Shown here: positions 1 through 6,081 of the stretch, in pieces | How positions within the stretch are numbered: position 1 is the stretch's first letter | How the letters are laid out: the number at the start of each line of letters is the position of its first letter | NCBI GenBank assembly: GCA_937900125.1 | Contig: CALCEK010000201.1 | Coordinates: 1 to 18,223, forward strand | Direction of reading: 5' to 3' | DNA: 18,223 nucleotides | Origin: an uncultured Treponema sp. | GTDB taxonomy: Bacteria; Spirochaetota; Spirochaetia; Treponematales; Treponemataceae | Translations under genes and position numbers: made by a program | Notes under the pieces: generated by a model | Databases searched by the model: none | Seen by the model: the letters and a program-made list of their open reading frames with translations, nothing else | Told to the model about the DNA's origin: nothing

Positions 1-95
1 GGTGCAATCCTTCGCAATACGGCTTTTGCAAGGGCTGTTTTACGGGCGAATATCCAATGTCTGTTCCTGGCGAATTAAATGGCAAGCGTATTTAA
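1..95 (+). CDS. purF: Amidophosphoribosyltransferase PurF, C-terminal end (partial)
   Basis: Reading frame 3 is open from the left edge to a TAA at 93-95 and gives a 30-residue tail containing CKGCFTGEYP. This matches the Cys-rich CxxCFTGxYP segment near the C-terminus of PurF, the first committed enzyme of purine synthesis (PRPP + glutamine to phosphoribosylamine). The rest of the gene lies outside the window. The stop is 26 bp before purM on the same strand, so the two are probably cotranscribed, and both act in IMP synthesis. The call rests on a short motif plus context. No other frame here makes sense. Confidence 0.72.
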   Translation, partial: CNPSQYGFCKGCFTGEYPMSVPGELNGKRI

Positions 96-121
96 GATAA
101 AATTAAGGTTAAGGAGATTTT

Positions 122-1225
122 ATGGCAAACGGTGTTGATTATAAAGCTGCGGGTGTTGATGTAAACGAAGGGTATCGTGCGGTTGACAAATATCGCGTTC
201 AAGCTTCTCGTGCAAAAATTCCAGGTCAGCTAACAGATTTGGGCGCGTTCAACGGAATGTTTGCCGTGCCAAAAGATGTAAAAGAACCCATAATGGTTAG
301 CGGAACCGATGGTGTTGGTACAAAACTTGATATAGCTTTTAAATTAAAAAAATACGATACAGTCGGAATTGATTGTGTGGCGATGAGCGTAAACGATATT
401 TTATGTTCTGGAGTTCAGACAAATTTCTTTTTGGATTACATTGCTTGTGGAAAATTGGATGCTCAAATCGCGGGAGAGCTTGTAAAAGGGGTTACAGACG
501 GCTGTCTTGAAGCAGGATGTGCTTTGCTTGGCGGAGAAACTGCGGAAATGCCAGGCTTTTATGATGAAGGAAAATACGACCTTGCGGGATTTGGCGTGGG
601 TGTTGTTGACAAAAAGGACATAATCGACGGAACAAAAATTTGCGAAGGCGACATTCTTGTGGGACTTTCTTCTACAGGGGCGCATTCAAATGGCTATTCC
701 CTCATTCGTAAACTTGTAACGGATTTTTCTGAACCTTATTCCGACGGTGAGACTTCTGCAAAAACAATCGGGGAGGCTCTTCTTACACCAACTCGAATTT
801 ATGTAAAGCCCGTTATGGAAGTTCTTGCGCAATACAGAGAAAGTGTTCACGGAATGGTGCATATTACAGGTGGCGGATTTTACGAAAATCTTCCGCGAAT
901 GTACATTGAGGCAAGCGATGGGGTGCAGCTTTGCTCGGTGATAAAAAAAGGCTCGTGGAAGATTCCTGCAATTTTTGCCGAGTTAGAGCGACGCGGTGCT
1001 GATTCAAGCAGAATGTTTTCTACATTTAATATGGGAATCGGATTTGTCCTTGCGGTTGAAAAATCAAAAGCCCAAGAAATTTGTGATTTGTTTAACAAAA
1101 ATGCTCCAAAATATCATAAAGAAGGTTGTCCTGATTTGCTTGCGACAAAAATAGGCTACGTTGGACACACAGAAAAAATCACTGGGGAGCTAAAAGGAAA
1201 TCCCCAAATGACTATTTTTGAATAA
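122..1225 (+). CDS. purM: Phosphoribosylformylglycinamidine cyclo-ligase (AIR synthetase) PurM
   Basis: This cytosolic enzyme closes the imidazole ring: FGAM + ATP gives AIR, the fifth step of purine synthesis. The 367-residue product is slightly longer than the usual ~345. It shows the PurM landmarks in order: N-terminal YKAAGVDVNEG (residues 7-17), the nucleotide-binding GTDGVGTKL (61-69), LGGETAEMPGFY (136-147), STGAHSNGYS (184-193) and HITGGGFYEN (247-256). The ATG at 122 is preceded by AAGGAG at 111-116, a good ribosome site. It follows purF directly on the same strand. Its stop lies 18 bp from the stop of the convergent purN, and no hairpin terminator is visible between them, so the two transcripts may overlap at their 3' ends. 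Confidence 0.97.
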   Translation: MANGVDYKAAGVDVNEGYRAVDKYRVQASRAKIPGQLTDLGAFNGMFAVPKDVKEPIMVSGTDGVGTKLDIAFKLKKYDTVGIDCVAMSVNDILCSGVQTNFFLDYIACGKLDAQIAGELVKGVTDGCLEAGCALLGGETAEMPGFYDEGKYDLAGFGVGVVDKKDIIDGTKICEGDILVGLSSTGAHSNGYSLIRKLVTDFSEPYSDGETSAKTIGEALLTPTRIYVKPVMEVLAQYRESVHGMVHITGGGFYENLPRMYIEASDGVQLCSVIKKGSWKIPAIFAELERRGADSSRMFSTFNMGIGFVLAVEKSKAQEICDLFNKNAPKYHKEGCPDLLATKIGYVGHTEKITGELKGNPQMTIFE

Positions 1226-1243
1226 AAATATACAGTTTGAGTT

Positions 1244-1870
1244 TTAAGCCGTTTTTCCTGTGGCAAGTAGGCAAGTGCCTTCAACAATTGCTTCGTGTTC
1301 TAAAGGGGCTATACGTGCGTAAAGCGATTCTGGGGTGTCGCCCGCTAACACAGGAACTTTTTTTTGTACAAGGATTTTTCCAGTATCACAGCCAGAATCC
1401 ACAAGGTGAATTGTGCAACCGCTTTCTTTTTCATCAGAAGCTAAAACTGCCTTGTGGACATTTTCTCCCCACATTCCAACTCCGCCGAATTTTGGAAGAA
1501 GGGCAGGGTGCAAATTGATAATTTTGTTTTTGTACTCTTCTAAAATCGCACCAGTAAGAACTGAAAGATAGCCCGCTAACACAATTCCTTCTATATTATA
1601 CGTTTTACAGAGTGATAAAATTGCGTCTGAAACGGCTTGCATTTTTTGTTCCCGCGTGGAATTTTGCGCAAGTCCTTTTCCTAAAACGCTAAAAGGGCTA
1701 CATATTTCCGTTTTTATTCCTGATTTTTTTGCTCTTTCAAGGGCAAAGGCATTTTTTGTGTTAGAAATTACAAGTGCAATGTGGTAGGGTGCAGATGGAT
1801 TTTTTGTTTCGTAATCGATTAGGGCTTGAAGATTTGTTCCGCTACCACTTACTAAAACCGCAATATTCAT
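1244..1870 (-). CDS. purN: Phosphoribosylglycinamide formyltransferase PurN
   Basis: PurN transfers a formyl group from 10-formyltetrahydrofolate to GAR, the third step of purine synthesis. The 208-residue protein begins MNIAVLVSGSGTNLQALID, the usual N-terminal phosphate-binding segment. It carries the catalytic Asn119 and His121 in NLHPALLP and Asp162 in CDTG, which align with Asn106, His108 and Asp144 of the E. coli enzyme. The loop after HPALLP reads FGGVGMWGENVH, longer than in E. coli. The ATG overlaps the TGA of the upstream lipoprotein gene as ATGA (1867-1870), so translation is probably coupled. AGAGG lies about 9 bases upstream inside the lipoprotein gene. It runs convergently to purM instead of behind it, the arrangement seen in many bacteria. 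Confidence 0.95.
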   Translation of the reverse strand: MNIAVLVSGSGTNLQALIDYETKNPSAPYHIALVISNTKNAFALERAKKSGIKTEICSPFSVLGKGLAQNSTREQKMQAVSDAILSLCKTYNIEGIVLAGYLSVLTGAILEEYKNKIINLHPALLPKFGGVGMWGENVHKAVLASDEKESGCTIHLVDSGCDTGKILVQKKVPVLAGDTPESLYARIAPLEHEAIVEGTCLLATGKTA

Positions 1871-2742
1871 TTTTCTGCCTCTGCATAAGTTTCTGATTCT
1901 GAAGATTCTTCGGTGGAATCTGGGGCGTTTTGTTGGGGAATGCGAATCCTTGTGGCATTACTATAATCTTCTGAGTTAAGATTATTTTCAGTTTGGGTAA
2001 AGTCAAAATCATTTAAGAAAACTTCAAGGATTTTATCTACAGTAGACGGAAAAAGTTCGCAAAGCTCTGTTCGACTGTAACGACCATTTTCGTATTCTAC
2101 TGTTTGGTCAGAGCGAACGGCGTATTTTTTGGAAAGGATTGCACGTCCTTCATTATCGTAAGCGGAAACGGCAAGTTCTACACGAGCGGCGACCGCCTTT
2201 TTTGTTAAACTCGTGGCAACTTTTTCTTTATAGAAGGTAAATTCGGTAAAAAGGAGCGATTTTGCGCCTGTTTGTTCCGCAAGTGCCTTTCTTTTCTTTG
2301 AGCTTCGCGAAGAAATAACTTTTGAACTAGACGCTGACACCCTATCGTCAACTTTTAGCAAAAAACTGTTACCGCTTTTCTTAAATTCATCTGAATTTGA
2401 AACAACATCTTGGGGAATTGTCTGAATCCCGCGAAGCGAAAGCTGATAAAAAATCGCGTCCATTGCAGAATCAATGCGCTCGTTTACGGTTTCAACTTCA
2501 ACATCGCCCTTGTTGAGCGTCCGATTTATTGCGCCTGTCAACATACCGCCGTGGGTATTGTCAACTTTTTCTTGCCCTGAATGTTTTGGGTCTTCGTACC
2601 ACGGAACGCCCGAATTTCCATAAACGCTCACGACCGCCATTGGTGAATAATTGTTTAAAATTGGTTTTTTGTTTGAAGCGCATCCAGAAAAAAATGTAGT
2701 TAGCGCAAAAATCGCAATGCAAAGGATTATTTTGTTTTTCAT
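1867..2742 (-). CDS. Putative lipoprotein of unknown function
   Basis: I do not recognise the family. The 291-residue product starts MKNKIILCIAIFALTTFFSGC, a lipoprotein signal with lipid-attachment Cys21 in the lipobox FSGC, so the mature protein should be membrane anchored and extracytoplasmic. The body mixes polar segments with a Ser/Lys-rich stretch (SASSSKVISSRSSKKRK) and ends in an acidic Glu/Ser-rich tail. The frame stays open upstream to an ATG at 2796, but that start would add a charged stretch before the signal peptide and would lie inside the likely promoter. The ATG at 2742 has AAAAGGAA upstream and was chosen. The TGA overlaps the purN ATG by four bases. The link to purine synthesis appears to be transcriptional convenience. 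No motif suggests purine binding. Confidence 0.78.
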   Translation of the reverse strand: MKNKIILCIAIFALTTFFSGCASNKKPILNNYSPMAVVSVYGNSGVPWYEDPKHSGQEKVDNTHGGMLTGAINRTLNKGDVEVETVNERIDSAMDAIFYQLSLRGIQTIPQDVVSNSDEFKKSGNSFLLKVDDRVSASSSKVISSRSSKKRKALAEQTGAKSLLFTEFTFYKEKVATSLTKKAVAARVELAVSAYDNEGRAILSKKYAVRSDQTVEYENGRYSRTELCELFPSTVDKILEVFLNDFDFTQTENNLNSEDYSNATRIRIPQQNAPDSTEESSESETYAEAEK

Positions 2743-2776
2743 CGTTTTTCCTTTTTGTACAAGTTTCGTTTTTGCA

Positions 2777-2805
2777 ATATTAGCGCGTAAACGCATTTTT
2801 TACAA
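2777..2805 (-). promoter_or_regulatory. Candidate sigma-70-type promoter for lipoprotein-purN
   Basis: On the minus strand TTGTAA (2805-2800) and TAATAT (2782-2777) are separated by 17 bp. Transcription would begin near 2770, giving a leader of about 28 nt before the ATG at 2742. The spacer includes the small dyad GCGT-AA-ACGC (2785-2794), which might be a regulator site. This is a sequence match only. Confidence 0.45.
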
Positions 2806-2914
2806 TAGACTTTTCCGCGCGGTGTTAGGGTGATGCCGCAAAAAACAATTCCAAGGAAATTGCGGAACTGCTCATTTCTCATGGTGCAAAGTAAATATAG
2901 CTTCTTAACAAATC

Positions 2915-2991
2915 AAAAAACGCCCTTTTGCTTTGAGCCGCCCGAATGTTTTGGGAAGAGTTTTTTGCTTTAAAACTTGGGGGCGTTTTTT
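2915..2991. repeat. Inverted repeat flanked by A and T tracts, possible bidirectional terminator
   Basis: AAAAAACGCCC (2915-2925) and GGGCGTTTTTT (2981-2991) are perfect 11-bp complements around a 55-bp loop. The loop contains the direct repeat TTTTGCTTT at 2926-2934 and 2963-2971. The GC-rich step followed by T runs on both strands resembles a two-way terminator, though the loop is long. It lies between the hsp20 terminator and the lipoprotein promoter. In the remaining bases between 2806 and 3014 I see only a weak 6-bp stem (CCGCAA 2836-2841 with TTGCGG 2860-2865) and no gene. Confidence 0.35.
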
Positions 2992-3014
2992 TGTGACAGC
3001 AAAAGCAGCATTTA

Positions 3015-3070
3015 CAAAAAAATCGGAATCTGAAAACAATTGATTTTTTTCAATTTATTTTCAGATTCCG
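3015..3070 (-). terminator. Rho-independent terminator of hsp20
   Basis: A perfect 13-bp stem joins 3024-3036 and 3058-3070. A second 6-bp stem inside it (AATTGA 3038-3043 with TCAATT 3050-3055) closes a small T-rich loop. Read on the minus strand, the hairpin is followed at once by a run of seven T (complement of 3016-3022). It starts 25 bp after the hsp20 stop. Confidence 0.85.
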
Positions 3071-3094
3071 AAAGAACTGCGTGATATAATTTTG

Positions 3095-3523
3095 TTACGC
3101 TGCCGTGATGGTTATTTTTTTGACTTCATTTTTCTGAACGTTTCGGGGTAGAGTTATATTTAAAAGTCCATTTTTGAACGTTGCAGAAATTTCTTCGGCG
3201 TTTACATCATCGGGGAGCGTAAAACTTCTTGTAAATTGTGAAATATGCCGCTCGCGGATGAGCCATTTTTCTTTTTGAGCATTTTTATCTTGCGCATCCT
3301 CTTTTTTCTCCTCTTTTATGGAAGAAATTGTAAGTACATTATCTTTTACATTGATGTCAACATCGTTTTCTGAGCGACCGGGCAATTCCATTGTAAGCAG
3401 ATAAGTTTCTTTGCTTTCCTGAACATCTACTTTCGGCACAAAATTTGTCTTTGTACGGTACAATTCAGGAATAAAGCCAAAGCCATCGTCAAAAAGTGAA
3501 TTAAAAAGTGAAAGTTCGTTCAT
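3095..3523 (-). CDS. hsp20: Small heat shock protein, Hsp20/alpha-crystallin family
   Basis: This is an ATP-independent holdase that keeps unfolding proteins soluble until they are refolded. The 142-residue product has a short N-terminal arm (MNELSLFNSLFDDGFGF), then an alpha-crystallin domain from about residue 28 (VPKVDVQESKETYLLTMELPG) to the family signature FKNGLLNITLPR. It ends in KKITIT, an I-x-I motif of the kind that docks neighbouring subunits. The frame is open further upstream to a TTG at 3538, but GGAGG at 3532-3536 is a strong ribosome site 8 bases before the ATG at 3523, so the ATG was chosen. The gene is monocistronic, with its own hairpin terminator and a sigma-54-like promoter. 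The CIRCE repeat common upstream of other heat-shock genes is absent. Confidence 0.93.
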   Translation of the reverse strand: MNELSLFNSLFDDGFGFIPELYRTKTNFVPKVDVQESKETYLLTMELPGRSENDVDINVKDNVLTISSIKEEKKEDAQDKNAQKEKWLIRERHISQFTRSFTLPDDVNAEEISATFKNGLLNITLPRNVQKNEVKKITITAA

Positions 3524-3582
3524 ATTGTTACCCTCCAAAATAGTTTTTTTTCTGAAAGCCTTTTTGCTTTCACATAAGAGTG

Positions 3583-3600
3583 TAGCAAGTTCCGTGCCAA
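3583..3600 (-). promoter_or_regulatory. Sigma-54 (RpoN) type promoter upstream of hsp20
   Basis: The minus strand reads TTGGCACGGAACTTGCTA, which matches the sigma-54 consensus TGGCAC-N5-TTGCW. The invariant GG (3598-3597) and GC (3586-3585) are exactly 12 bp apart, as needed for -24/-12. Transcription would start near 3573, giving a leader of about 50 nt with GGAGG and the ATG at 3523. A weaker sigma-70 reading of the same bases (TTGGCA, 17 bp, TTATGT) cannot be excluded by eye. Confidence 0.7.
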
Positions 3601-3662
3601 CTTTTTGGAAAAAAGCTGTAACTATTTTGGTTTTCGCAAAAGAATCTACAGATGTTTCGCTG

Positions 3663-3745
3663 GCGAAGCCTAGCGAAGCCTAGCGAAGCCTAGCAAAGCC
3701 TAGCAAAGCCTAGCAAAGCCTAGCAACGCCCCGGGCAACGCCCTA
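3663..3745. repeat. 10-bp tandem repeat array
   Basis: Three copies of GCGAAGCCTA (3663-3692) are followed by three of GCAAAGCCTA (3693-3722) and two degenerate units with GCAACGCC (3723-3745), the last holding the small hairpin GGGC-AAC-GCCC (3733-3743). The ordered 3+3+2 pattern points to growth by unit duplication. The array sits between TTTCGC (3655-3660) and GCTCAACATGAC (3759-3770), which look like the two ends of an interspersed element interrupted by the expansion. It is 90-172 bp upstream of the expected hsp20 start site. Confidence 0.85.
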
Positions 3746-3758
3746 TAGAAGCTCTATG

Positions 3759-3770
3759 GCTCAACATGAC
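3759..3770 (-). repeat. Interspersed motif GTCATGTTGAGC
   Basis: On the minus strand this 12-mer is shared at 10 of 12 positions with GTCATTCTGAGC at 12556-12567. On the same strand, past the tandem array, GCGAAACATC (3660-3651) follows, as if both ends belong to one short intergenic element. Whether it is abundant in the genome cannot be judged from this window. Confidence 0.4.
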
Positions 3771-3811
3771 GAGTAAATTTGCGCTGTTTTGTAATAAAAA
3801 AGGAAAGATCT

Positions 3812-3827
3812 AAAAATTGCAATTTTT
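3812..3827. repeat. 16-bp palindrome, core of an interspersed hairpin family
   Basis: AAAAATTGCAATTTTT is a perfect palindrome. The same core, with longer GC-rich arms, forms the hairpins at 12504-12539 and 17322-17348. Here the outer arms do not pair, so it looks like a decayed or truncated copy. Bases 3828-3917 around it hold nothing else I can identify. Confidence 0.55.
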
Positions 3828-3917
3828 CGAGCTACCCAAAAAGTTTATAAAAAGTGATTTTCTTACGAGATGAAACTTTTGATTTTGCATAAAGACGCGG
3901 TGTTTGCGTGGGGAAAC

Positions 3918-3980
3918 AAAAAATTGTGGCAAAATGACGCAAAAGTTTTGCCGAAAAGACAACTTATGTGCGTCATTTTG
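3918..3980 (-). terminator. Probable terminator of the SDR gene
   Basis: CAAAATGACGC (3930-3940) and GCGTCATTTTG (3970-3980) form a perfect 11-bp stem, with an inner AAGTT/AACTT pairing (3943-3947, 3961-3965). On the minus strand six T follow about 6 bases after the stem (3923-3918). It lies 67 bp beyond the SDR stop. The gap before the T run makes it weaker than the hsp20 terminator. Confidence 0.5.
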
Positions 3981-4046
3981 TCCGAATCTCACAAATGCAA
4001 TTTAAAACCCAATTAAAAAAAGGAAAAAAATCGCATTTAGAGCGTT

Positions 4047-4820
4047 TTACATTGCTGTGTAACCGCCGTCAACTGGCAAAATTACCCCAGTAACGTATGT
4101 GGAGGCGGGGCTTGCCAAAAAGATTGTGGCTGTATCGAGTTCGCCTTCGTTTCCGTAGCGGGAAAGAGGAATCATTGTTTTTGCATTTTGCTGGAAAAAC
4201 TCTGAATCTAGGGTTTCCTTTGTGAGTGGCGAGTAAAAATAGCCTGGGCAAATTGCGTTTACTGTGATATTGTATTTTCCCCATTCGCTTGCAAGTCCGC
4301 GTGTAAGGTTTACAACTCCGCCTTTTGCCGCATGGTATGGCGAACAAGGGGCAACTTTGTTTCCAACTAAGCCATACATTGATGCAATGTTGATGACTCG
4401 ACCATATTTTGCGGGAATCATTGCTTTTTTTGCGATTGCACGTGCAACTCGGAATGTGCCGAACATATCGATATTGACTTCGTTGTAGAATTGTTCATCG
4501 GTAATGTCTTCTGCTGGAGCAACTGCGCCAGTTCCTGCGTTGTTAATTAAAATGTCAATCCGCTTGAATTTTGCAAGTATTTCGTCAACAGCGGCTTCTA
4601 CTTTTGCTGTATCGGTGATGTCGCACTGAATCGACAAAGTTTCAACTCCGTAAGTTTCTGCGATTTCTTTTGCAACTGCGTCAATTTTGTCTTTGCGACG
4701 TGCGATTGCCACAATAGAAGCCCCTTGATTTGCAAGTGCGTGAGCCATTTGCACACCTAAACCTGTAGAACAACCTGTAACAACCGCAACTTGACCTTTT
4801 AAATCGAAATAAGATTTCAT
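4047..4820 (-). CDS. SDR-family NAD(P)-dependent oxidoreductase (gluconate 5-dehydrogenase-like)
   Basis: This is a classical short-chain dehydrogenase/reductase of 257 residues, the normal length. It has the Rossmann nucleotide-binding motif TGCSTGLG (15-22), NNAG (93-96), the catalytic Ser147 in IASMYG and Tyr162-x3-Lys166 in YHAAK, and the C-terminal VTGVILPVDGGY. The style of sequence resembles sugar-acid dehydrogenases such as gluconate 5-dehydrogenase or 2-deoxy-D-gluconate 3-dehydrogenase, and less closely the 3-oxoacyl-ACP reductases. Motifs alone do not settle the substrate. GGGAG lies upstream of the ATG at 4820. The gene stands alone, transcribed divergently from the ABC operon, with a hairpin downstream at 3930-3980. 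No other sugar-acid gene is nearby to support a pathway. Confidence 0.88.
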   Translation of the reverse strand: MKSYFDLKGQVAVVTGCSTGLGVQMAHALANQGASIVAIARRKDKIDAVAKEIAETYGVETLSIQCDITDTAKVEAAVDEILAKFKRIDILINNAGTGAVAPAEDITDEQFYNEVNIDMFGTFRVARAIAKKAMIPAKYGRVINIASMYGLVGNKVAPCSPYHAAKGGVVNLTRGLASEWGKYNITVNAICPGYFYSPLTKETLDSEFFQQNAKTMIPLSRYGNEGELDTATIFLASPASTYVTGVILPVDGGYTAM

Positions 4821-4883
4821 TTTTCACTCCCTAAAGTACTTAAGATAAAATTGCTCGAAAAATTTAATTTTGCGAACAAAGAT

Positions 4884-4912
4884 ATTGTACACCTAGAATT
4901 CGTTTTTGTATA
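4884..4912 (-). promoter_or_regulatory. Candidate promoter for the SDR gene
   Basis: On the minus strand TATACA (4912-4907) and TACAAT (4889-4884) are separated by 17 bp. Transcription would start near 4877, leaving a leader of about 57 nt. The -10 box is good and the -35 box is weak. Confidence 0.35.
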
Positions 4913-4976
4913 GAGTTAGTTTTGGATAACTATCTCCTCCTGCGTCATTATGCCTAGCAACGCTTGGCAACACGTT

Positions 4977-5009
4977 GACCTGAGCGGAAACATGGTTTCC
5001 AAACAGGTC
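4977..5009. promoter_or_regulatory. Two-tier dyad between divergent promoters, possible operator
   Basis: GACCTG (4977-4982) pairs with CAGGTC (5004-5009). Inside it GGAAAC (4986-4991) pairs with GTTTCC (4995-5000) around a 3-bp centre. The two arms are separated by symmetrical 3-base internal loops. No T run follows, so it is not an obvious terminator, and no gene ends here. It sits 21 bp upstream of the candidate -35 box of the ABC operon and could bind a dimeric regulator of one or both divergent units. The adjoining GCCTAGCAACGC (4952-4963) is identical to bases 3718-3729 at the end of the 10-bp array. I see nothing else in the 310-bp gap. Confidence 0.4.
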
Positions 5010-5030
5010 TATTATATGGGTGAAAATTTA

Positions 5031-5059
5031 TTGAAGGATTTTTATGAATTGATTATAGT
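5031..5059 (+). promoter_or_regulatory. Candidate promoter of the ABC-NYN-HAD operon
   Basis: TTGAAG (5031-5036) and TATAGT (5054-5059) have a 17-bp spacer. The start site would be near 5066, giving a 65-nt leader with GGAG at 5120-5123 before the ATG at 5131. Confidence 0.45.
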
Positions 5060-5130
5060 AGAGTTGTAAAATTGTGAGGATTTCAAAAAAATTGAACTTT
5101 TGATGTCCTATCATATTTTGGAGATTTAAA

Positions 5131-6081
5131 ATGATAGAAGTAGAACACGCAGTTCGCTTGTTCGGGTCGTTTAGGGCTGTTGATGACATCAGTTTTTCTA
5201 TTCAAAAGGGAGAAATTGTTGGACTTTTAGGACCAAACGGGGCAGGCAAAACTACTACTATGCGAATGATTAGTTGTTTTTTAGAGCCAACAAGCGGTTC
5301 TATAAAAATTGATGGTCTTGATGTAACAAAAAATCCTGTTGAAGTAAAGCGCAAAATCGGTTATATGCCAGAAAGTGCGCCCTTGTATTCTGATATGATT
5401 GTAGCTGATTATTTAAGTTACATTTCAGAAATGTATGGTTTGGACCCAAAAGAAAAACTTCCCGCGCTTGCACAAATTTGCGGTTTAAAGGAACAGATGC
5501 ACAAAAATATTGCTGACTTAAGTCGCGGAAATCGACAGCGCGTTGGTTTGGCACACGCACTAATGTCCGACCCAGAAATTTTAATTCTTGATGAACCTAC
5601 AGGCGGTCTTGACCCGAATCAAGTTGCAGAAGTTCGTTCTCTCATAAAAGAAATTGGAAAAACGCGCACTGTTATAATTTCAACCCACATTTTGAGTGAA
5701 GTTGAAGCTTTGTGCGACCGCGTTATAATAATTTCTCAAGGAAAAAAAGTGGCGGATAGTCCTACAGAGGCTTTGCGAGAACAATCTGGTAACAAAGCTT
5801 TTGTTTTGTTGACTGTCGGTGGTGCAGAAGAGAGCGAATTGTTAAGTGCGTGTGTAAAAGTTTGCGGGGGAGCGGCTCATGTTACTATACAAAAACACGG
5901 CGATTTAAGCGAAGTGAGCATTTCTGTAAATGCCGAAACCGAAATTCGTCCCGCCCTTGCAAAACTAATAAGTGATTCTGGCTGGGAACTTTATTCGCTT
6001 TCTCTAAAAAAGAATAGCCTTGAAGATGTCTTTAAACAACTCACTCAAAATACGGAGAAGTCAACAAATGAAAACAAATAA
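5131..6081 (+). CDS. ABC transporter ATP-binding protein, GldA/DRA-like
   Basis: This is the cytoplasmic ATPase that would power the adjacent ABC-2 permease. The 316-residue protein has Walker A GPNGAGKT (34-41), MPES in place of a canonical Q-loop glutamine (79-82), the signature LSRGNRQR (130-137) instead of LSGGQ, Walker B ILILDEP (150-156) and the H-loop His186 in STHIL. The MPE and LSxGxRQR variants are typical of the ABC-2 ATPases related to gliding protein GldA and drug-resistance ATPases. About 90 C-terminal residues follow the nucleotide-binding domain. It is the first gene of the operon, with GGAG 7 bases before the ATG, and its last 14 bases overlap the permease start. The substrate cannot be read from the sequence. 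Confidence 0.93.
   Translation: MIEVEHAVRLFGSFRAVDDISFSIQKGEIVGLLGPNGAGKTTTMRMISCFLEPTSGSIKIDGLDVTKNPVEVKRKIGYMPESAPLYSDMIVADYLSYISEMYGLDPKEKLPALAQICGLKEQMHKNIADLSRGNRQRVGLAHALMSDPEILILDEPTGGLDPNQVAEVRSLIKEIGKTRTVIISTHILSEVEALCDRVIIISQGKKVADSPTEALREQSGNKAFVLLTVGGAEESELLSACVKVCGGAAHVTIQKHGDLSEVSISVNAETEIRPALAKLISDSGWELYSLSLKKNSLEDVFKQLTQNTEKSTNENK

Noticed and set aside
2783..2799. PurR-like operator in the lipoprotein-purN promoter
   Set aside because: GCGTAAACGC resembles half of the E. coli PUR box only loosely, and PurR of that type is not expected in this group.
3541..3600. CIRCE element upstream of hsp20
   Set aside because: Only a partial GAGTG half-site is present and no 9-9-9 inverted repeat can be built around it.
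3663..3745. Repeat array as a CRISPR
   Set aside because: The units are 10 bp, directly adjoining and without spacers, and no cas gene is present. It is a simple tandem array.
3810..3992. 60-residue minus-strand reading frame in the hsp20-SDR gap
   Set aside because: It covers the palindrome and the terminator-like inverted repeat, has no ribosome site and gives no recognisable protein.
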